Shown: positions 59,416-64,000 of the stretch, one piece after another
Numbering within the stretch: the first letter of the stretch is position 1
How the letters are laid out: each line of letters starts with the position of its first letter
NCBI RefSeq assembly: GCF_030269925.1
Contig: NC_085116.1
Coordinates: 7,316,001 to 7,380,000 of the forward strand
Length of the DNA: 64,000 nucleotides
Direction: 5' to 3'
From: Bombyx mori
Lineage: Eukaryota > Arthropoda > Insecta > Lepidoptera > Bombycidae
Notes under the pieces: model-generated
The model's input: only the letters and a program-made list of their open reading frames with translations
Told to the model about the DNA's origin: nothing
Database searches by the model: none
Made by a program: the position numbers and the translations under genes

Positions 59416-59618
59416 AAAACATAAAATTCACTAGGATGTGTGTAAATCTCTTTTAAATGCGTTAAATTAATTCGCAACTACATCCTTTAAAAGATACGTT
59501 CATATATAATATTACACCGTTATTCTAATCATCTTCAACGTTTGTGTATACAAAATAAAAGAATACGATAGAGTAAATTGATTTGTTGAAAATTCGTTTC
59601 ATTACTTTCAGAAAAAAG

Positions 59619-59863
59619 CTATTTATTTCTTCCGGAGCTGGCGTCGTATTCGTCTAAGCCGTCAGGAAAATTAATATTTTTAATGTCTTTCATAATTGTG
59701 CTGCCTTCCTAGCGGTCTCTCTGAGGAAATCTCCGTTGGAATCTAACATCATTTACGTGATAGAGGGCGAGTCCTGCGGGGTCGCCACACAACCGTTCTA
59801 AATTATATTTACGCCTTAGAATGGTTACTGCGTTATTATCGGTAACATTGTTATGGTTGCGAA
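59619..59863 (-). pseudogene. Coding-like relic of unknown origin
   Basis: On the minus strand a frame open from 59,863 to a TAG at 59,709-59,711 reads in part TILRRKYNLERLCGDPAGLA, then LYHVNDVRFQRRFPQRDR. After a stop and frame change, a 24-aa frame from an ATG at 59,693 reads MKDIKNINFPDGLDEYDASS to a TAG at 59,619. Both look more protein-like than the surrounding AT-rich DNA and lie in plausible order. I do not recognise the protein. It may be a frameshifted processed pseudogene or one exon of a gene that continues elsewhere. Confidence 0.35.
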
Positions 59864-59965
59864 ACTAGTACTATTTTGGTATCAAGTTTTGTTGCTAGTA
59901 CATAAATAATATCGTGTATTGTAGTTAATAGAAGCCGTGTGCTAGCTTCAGCAAAACTACTGTTG

Positions 59966-60262
59966 TATAAATTTTTCTAATGAAATACGTACGCAAAATT
60001 ATAATTTGCGTAATCACTGGTGGTAGGACCTCTTGGGAGTCCGCACGGGTAGGTACCACCACCCCGCCTAATTCCGCCGTGAAGCAGTAATGCGTTTCGG
60101 TTCGAAGGGTGCGGTAGCCGTTGTAACTATACCTGAGATCTTAGAACTTATATCTCGAGGTGGGTGGCGCGTTTACGTTGTAGATGTCTATGGGCTCCAG
60201 TAACCACTTAACACAAGGTGGGCTGTGAGCTAGTCCATCCATCTAAGCAATAAAAAAAAAAT
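59966..60262 (+). mobile_element. Bm1 SINE with deletion in the linker
   Basis: TTTTTCTAATGAAATACGTA is joined to GCAAAATTATAATTTGCG, so the GATTGACTTCC block is deleted. The ACTGGTGGTAGGACCTCTTG body and tail to ATCTAAGCAATAAAAA are well preserved. Confidence 0.9.
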
Positions 60263-60765
60263 TAAAAAAAAATCTTATCTACCAATATCATGTCATTGTA
60301 GTGGTGCTTTAAGCGGGAAATGTGAATATCTTTATTTCTTACTCTAAGTAAATTTTCTATCTAGTTCTTTCTAAATACTTTAGTTCTTATTTCAGGTACT
60401 TGTGGTAGAGCAATTTTCATAACTGCTCTGCAATGTACCATTCACGATTTTACCTATTTCTGTCTCGAAGCAAAGGTAACATGTTGTACCAATGACCAAT
60501 GTAAATGAAACTTCAATCTTTCATTTTTTCTCAAGGATGTTAGTATCATTCGTGTGTCTATGAAATTTGGTAACCGTTTAATCTCTGTGAGCTGGCTCTG
60601 AGAAGGCTGTGAGTGGTTGGCCGGGAATACGTTTTTAAACAAATTTGGAATCCTAAAAATAGTCTCGGATAGTTTTTATAAGACAGTTTCCTTAAAAACT
60701 GAAAGAGAAATTGCTAGTTGACAAAGCTCTGGATGTTATAAGCTTTTGGAAATTCATTAAAACTA
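60263..60765. other. Intergenic, nothing recognised
   Basis: About 500 bp without motifs. The 62-codon minus frame (60,454-60,642) is not supported. Confidence 0.5.
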
Positions 60766-61148
60766 AATTAATACGTGAAGCAAAAACTTTGAATCCCTTT
60801 TTACGAAAATTGCGCGGACGGAGGAGTATGAAATTTTCCACACTTATAGAGAATATAGAGAAGAAGTGCACAATGCTAATATTTTTTTTAAAAAATGCAT
60901 AAAAGATACATTAAATCAATAAAGAAAACATTACACACACTACATACAATGTATTTGACGCACACACGCATGCATACTATTTATTGTCAAACTTTTGTTC
61001 TTGACGTCTGTTGTCAAATTGAGATTAAATATTGTTTGTCTTTGTTAATATTTTTTATAGTGTAGTCTTGGCGAAATTTGTGATTATAGAAGTATAAAAT
61101 ACAATCATAATAGTGTTCAAACTTACAATTCCAATTGATTATAGTCAA
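60766..61148 (-). repeat. Unclassified dispersed repeat, copy 2 (inverted)
   Basis: Reverse complement of 50,988-51,362, recognisable from ATTAATACGTGAAGCAAAAA through AATTGCGCGGACGGAGGAGT, GACGCACACACGCATGCAT, TCAAACTTTTGTTCTTGACG and AGTCTTGGCGAAATTTGTGA to ACAATTCCAATTGATTATAG. Small insertions and substitutions separate the copies. Confidence 0.75.
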
Positions 61149-62324
61149 TTTTCGACTATTGCAGGACCTCTAGTTAAAACTAAATAGTTATGAAAGTAGA
61201 GACTCATGAAAGTCTAATTTATGCGAAGTATATTTTTTGATTCAAATGTTTCCATAGAAAAGCAATCATGTTTCTAATGTTATTAATGTACGCTTTATAT
61301 TATTCAGGAAGGAATTAATTAATCTACAAGTTATTTTAAACGTCAATTTCGTAGTAGTTTCTCATTTCCTAGTTAATTCCTTGTCTCAGTTTTGAGTAGA
61401 TAATACTTATTGTGCATCACAACATAACATTAAAAAGAAATCAACAGGTATAACTTACCCTATGGGCGGTCTTATCGGGAAAAACGATCTCATACAGGAA
61501 GCAGTTACCTTATTTATATTATAGTATATAGTATATTTATATTATATTATAGTTAGATAATAGTTATTATATTTAAAGACATATTGGAATACATATAGCA
61601 GGTTTGATATGTAGCTTTTTAATTTGTTTAGGTACTTTTAAAGCATTTCATAGTAGGTACTTTTCTGATTCTGAATTGACAAGATGATTGACTTCCTAAC
61701 AAATTAACGCAACAAACAGGTTAATTATAAGTTGAGAGGTATATACTTTTTAATTATTTTAAAAATAATAATTAAGGTGGTCACATGTGCATTTACGAGG
61801 TCTTAATATAATGTGATGAGGAAAACAGATTATGAAACAATATAGAAACTAATTTAAGCCAAAATCATGGTACGTAGTAAATACAAATCTATTCATCTAT
61901 TATTATGGCAGCAACTTTGCAATTCCCTCTTCAATAAAAAAGGGGAAAAACATTATAAGAAAAGTCCTTGGCATATTTTTAATACATAGGAAAATTAATA
62001 TCCTCTGCTTAGTTTGTTGAGAGAATGAAGTACTGCTGTATACTACTTCCACTGAAATTTCATTATTAAAAAATACTTTCACGGTTTCATCTCGCTAATC
62101 TTACTTAACTTCGATACCATATAAACTAATACGTAAAAGATGGAATATCGTTGTATGATTGTAGTCTATGTCTATCGATCAAAGTGACATAACAACATAT
62201 AGGGTATATTATATGCCACACCTGGTCTCTTTGAGGCTGCTGTTTCTGCTATTACTTTCGTACAACTTTAGGAGAAGTCATATTATGTTCCTAAATAATC
62301 TAATATAAAAAAAAAGACATGCCC
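61149..62324. other. Intergenic, nothing recognised
   Basis: AT-rich, with a TATA/TATTA-rich low-complexity part near 61,510-61,570. No gene. Confidence 0.5.
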
Positions 62325-62470
62325 GCTGAGTTTCTTGCCAATTCTTCTCAGGACGGAGGCCAGTTTTTGTGAATTGCCGGTAGTTCTTTTGACGTTCAAC
62401 AAGTACGTACTTTCATTTATGTTGAATAAACTTTTTTTTTATTTTGATTTTAAGGAAATATTTAAAAAAA
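62325..62470 (+). mobile_element. LINE 3' tail with a variant hairpin core
   Basis: GCCCGCTGAGTTTCTTGCCA and TTCTTCTCAG give the variant core, followed by TGACGTTCAACAAGTACGTA and CATTTATGTTGAATAAAC. This is a third LINE 3'-end type in the window that uses the CTGAG...CTCAG core. No coding part. Confidence 0.65.
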
Positions 62471-62479
62471 AAATTTGAG

Positions 62480-62516
62480 TATTCATGGCGAGAAACTCGG
62501 CGAGCTGATTCATGGG
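62480..62516 (-). mobile_element. Interrupted 3'UTR of the Jockey-type LINE
   Basis: After the stop codon the minus strand keeps only about 35 bp of 3'UTR, including a variant of the hairpin core (GCGAGAAACTCGGCGAGCTG on plus). The rest seen at 50,623-50,931 is missing, and the unrelated plus-strand tail follows. The element's 3' end has been lost or rearranged. Confidence 0.55.
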
Positions 62517-64000
62517 TTAGGTTGCACGGCGAACTCTTTGTCGAGTTCGACGAGTACGGTTACCGAGGTCCCTAAGCCTGCTCCTAGTGTTAGAGCTGAA
62601 GGCGTCTAATGCAAAGGTTATTGGATCTGATGGATCCGTAAGGACGTGTCTAGGGCGTCGACGGTGACTGGCTATAATGGCAACGATAAGGCGATTATCA
62701 TGACGCATAGCCTTATCGAAGTACCGTTCCGACGCTGACTTCATGTATTTCTGGATAGATTCGAGGCCCAGGTCGTCGTGTAGGTCAACGTTCCTCACGA
62801 ACCACGGAGCTCCGACGGCTAAACTGCAAAAGCGGGATTGTAGAGATTGGAGGGTGTCTATGTGTGTGCGGGTCGCGTGAGCGAACACCACACTCGCGTA
62901 AGTCATGACGGGCCTTATGCAAGTTTTGTAAAGTGTCACCTTGTTCCGAAGGGACATTTTACTCCGCTTACAGATCATGGGGTAGAGTCTACCGAGAATA
63001 AACGCGGCACGGTCACGGTCACGGACTGATTTTATATGCGGGCGGAATGTCATCGATGCATCCAGGGTAACGCCCAGGTACTTGACCTTCCTGGCCCAGG
63101 GTATGGGTTGTCTAAAGAGAGTAATCGGGGGTGTGAGATTCCTCCTCCTAATTCGGGAGGAAATCCGTGTGGAGCTTCCCCTCTGAAATAGCACCGCAGT
63201 ACTTTTCGCTGGGTTGATGTCTATGCGCCATTTTCGGAACCACTGTCCTAGGGCTAGGGCTGCGCTCTGAAGCTTCTTCGCGATTAGAGACTTGTTTCTA
63301 CTGGAATAGTAAACAGTCGTGTCGTCGGCGAATAAAGCTAAATGGGTCGGCGGCGACCGGGGAATATCGTTAACGAATAAGCTAAATAGGAGGGGTGAGA
63401 GGACAGAGCCTTGCGGGACTCCAGCTGTGAGAGGTCGTGGGGAGGAGCGGGTTCCCTCGACTCGATATCGAAAAGAGCGGTTCGACAAGAAGTCCCGTAT
63501 GATGAGCACGAGACTATCCGGCATGCCCATGTTGAATAGTTTGAAAATCAAACCGTTGTACCAGATTTTGTCGAACGCTTTTGCGACGTCGAAGAAGAGA
63601 GCTCCCGTGTATAACGGTTTTGGTCGATTAAGCCCCACAAGAATATGCTCCGTGAGGCGGTGCACCTGTTGAACGCATGAGTGATTTGTACGGAATCCGA
63701 ATTGTTCATCGATGAGAATGCCCTTTGATGAGACGAAGTCTCTGAGGCGTTTGTAGAGCAGACGCTCATACAGTTTGCCTAGAGACATGAGGAGGCTAAT
63801 CGGGCGATAGCTCGTCGGATGATTTTTTGGTTTACCGGGTTTATGTATGCCGATAACGTCCGCTTCTTTCCACACCGCGGGAAAGATACAGTTCGCCATA
63901 GCGGCATTGAAAATAGATGCCAACATCACGATGAGTTGGACGGGTAGAAGTTTAATAACGCGGTTGGATATACCGTCGGAACCGGGAGCCTTGCGGGGAC
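62517..64000 (-). CDS. Jockey-type LINE reverse transcriptase, 5' part beyond window
   Basis: The minus-strand frame is open from the stop at 62,517 to the window edge (at least 490 codons). The first visible residues include PGSDGISNRVIKLLPVQLIV, typical of the region just before the RT fingers, so the true start lies outside. Seen in order: SYRPISLLMSLGKLYERLLY, EQFGFRTNHSCVQQVHRLTE, FFDVAKAFDKIWYNGLIF, GVPQGSVLSPLLFSLFVNDI, the catalytic box FADDTTVYYSS, then VKYLGVTLDASMTF and the Jockey-type C-terminus with KMSLRNKVTLYKTCIRPVMTY. Jockey-clade elements encode RNA-binding, endonuclease and RT proteins and move by target-primed reverse transcription. No internal stop or frameshift is visible, but the 3'UTR is nearly absent, so this copy may lack the RNA signal its own RT needs. 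Confidence 0.9.
   Translation of the reverse strand, partial: PRKAPGSDGISNRVIKLLPVQLIVMLASIFNAAMANCIFPAVWKEADVIGIHKPGKPKNHPTSYRPISLLMSLGKLYERLLYKRLRDFVSSKGILIDEQFGFRTNHSCVQQVHRLTEHILVGLNRPKPLYTGALFFDVAKAFDKIWYNGLIFKLFNMGMPDSLVLIIRDFLSNRSFRYRVEGTRSSPRPLTAGVPQGSVLSPLLFSLFVNDIPRSPPTHLALFADDTTVYYSSRNKSLIAKKLQSAALALGQWFRKWRIDINPAKSTAVLFQRGSSTRISSRIRRRNLTPPITLFRQPIPWARKVKYLGVTLDASMTFRPHIKSVRDRDRAAFILGRLYPMICKRSKMSLRNKVTLYKTCIRPVMTYASVVFAHATRTHIDTLQSLQSRFCSLAVGAPWFVRNVDLHDDLGLESIQKYMKSASERYFDKAMRHDNRLIVAIIASHRRRPRHVLTDPSDPITFALDAFSSNTRSRLRDLGNRTRRTRQRVRRAT

Noticed and set aside
59416..59477. First ~20 codons of the 425-codon minus frame (MRINLTHLKEIY...)
   Set aside because: They lie in the target-site duplication and unique flank, outside the inserted element, so are not part of the LINE protein.

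Overview
The window looks like nuclear DNA of a silk moth (Bombyx or a close relative). It is AT-rich, has intron-split genes with GT-AG junctions, and is full of lepidopteran retroposons. The most telling is the tRNA-derived Bm1 SINE, present in about fifteen whole, partial or decayed copies. There are no bacterial operons, CRISPR arrays or rRNA genes.

Only three host genes can be supported, all between about 21 and 36 kb. (1) 21,297-22,868 (+): an inositol-1,4,5-trisphosphate 3-kinase of three coding exons (396 aa), behind a TATA-box promoter with a CRE-like site. (2) 25,589-27,451 (-): an Ncd-type kinesin-14, a C-terminal minus-end-directed motor of 620 aa in one coding exon, with a 5'UTR exon near 28.04 kb. 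(3) 30,335-35,569 (+): a MEPCE/Bin3-type 7SK snRNA methylphosphate capping enzyme of five coding exons (781 aa), with an unusual GC-rich Pro/Ala/Ser tail. Genes 1 and 2 are convergent; genes 2 and 3 are divergent, about 2.2 kb apart. Nothing suggests they work in one pathway.

The flanks (1-21 kb and 36-64 kb) are mobile-element territory: R1-clade LINE 3' ends (all seven on the minus strand), Jockey-type LINEs including an RT ORF that is open to the right edge, RTE-type LINE relics, a second LINE family whose tail resembles that of Bm1, a mariner relic, Helitron-like ends, a 0.65-kb terminal-inverted-repeat element carrying a tRNA-like sequence, and an unclassified ~375-bp repeat in two inverted copies. 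Several insertions still show target-site duplications.

I found no convincing new multi-gene system. The observations most worth following are the Bm1/LINE tail similarity, a hairpin core shared by different LINE 3'UTRs, the extended capping-enzyme tail, the strand bias of R1-type insertions, the inverted unclassified repeat, and a coding-like relic near 59.7 kb.
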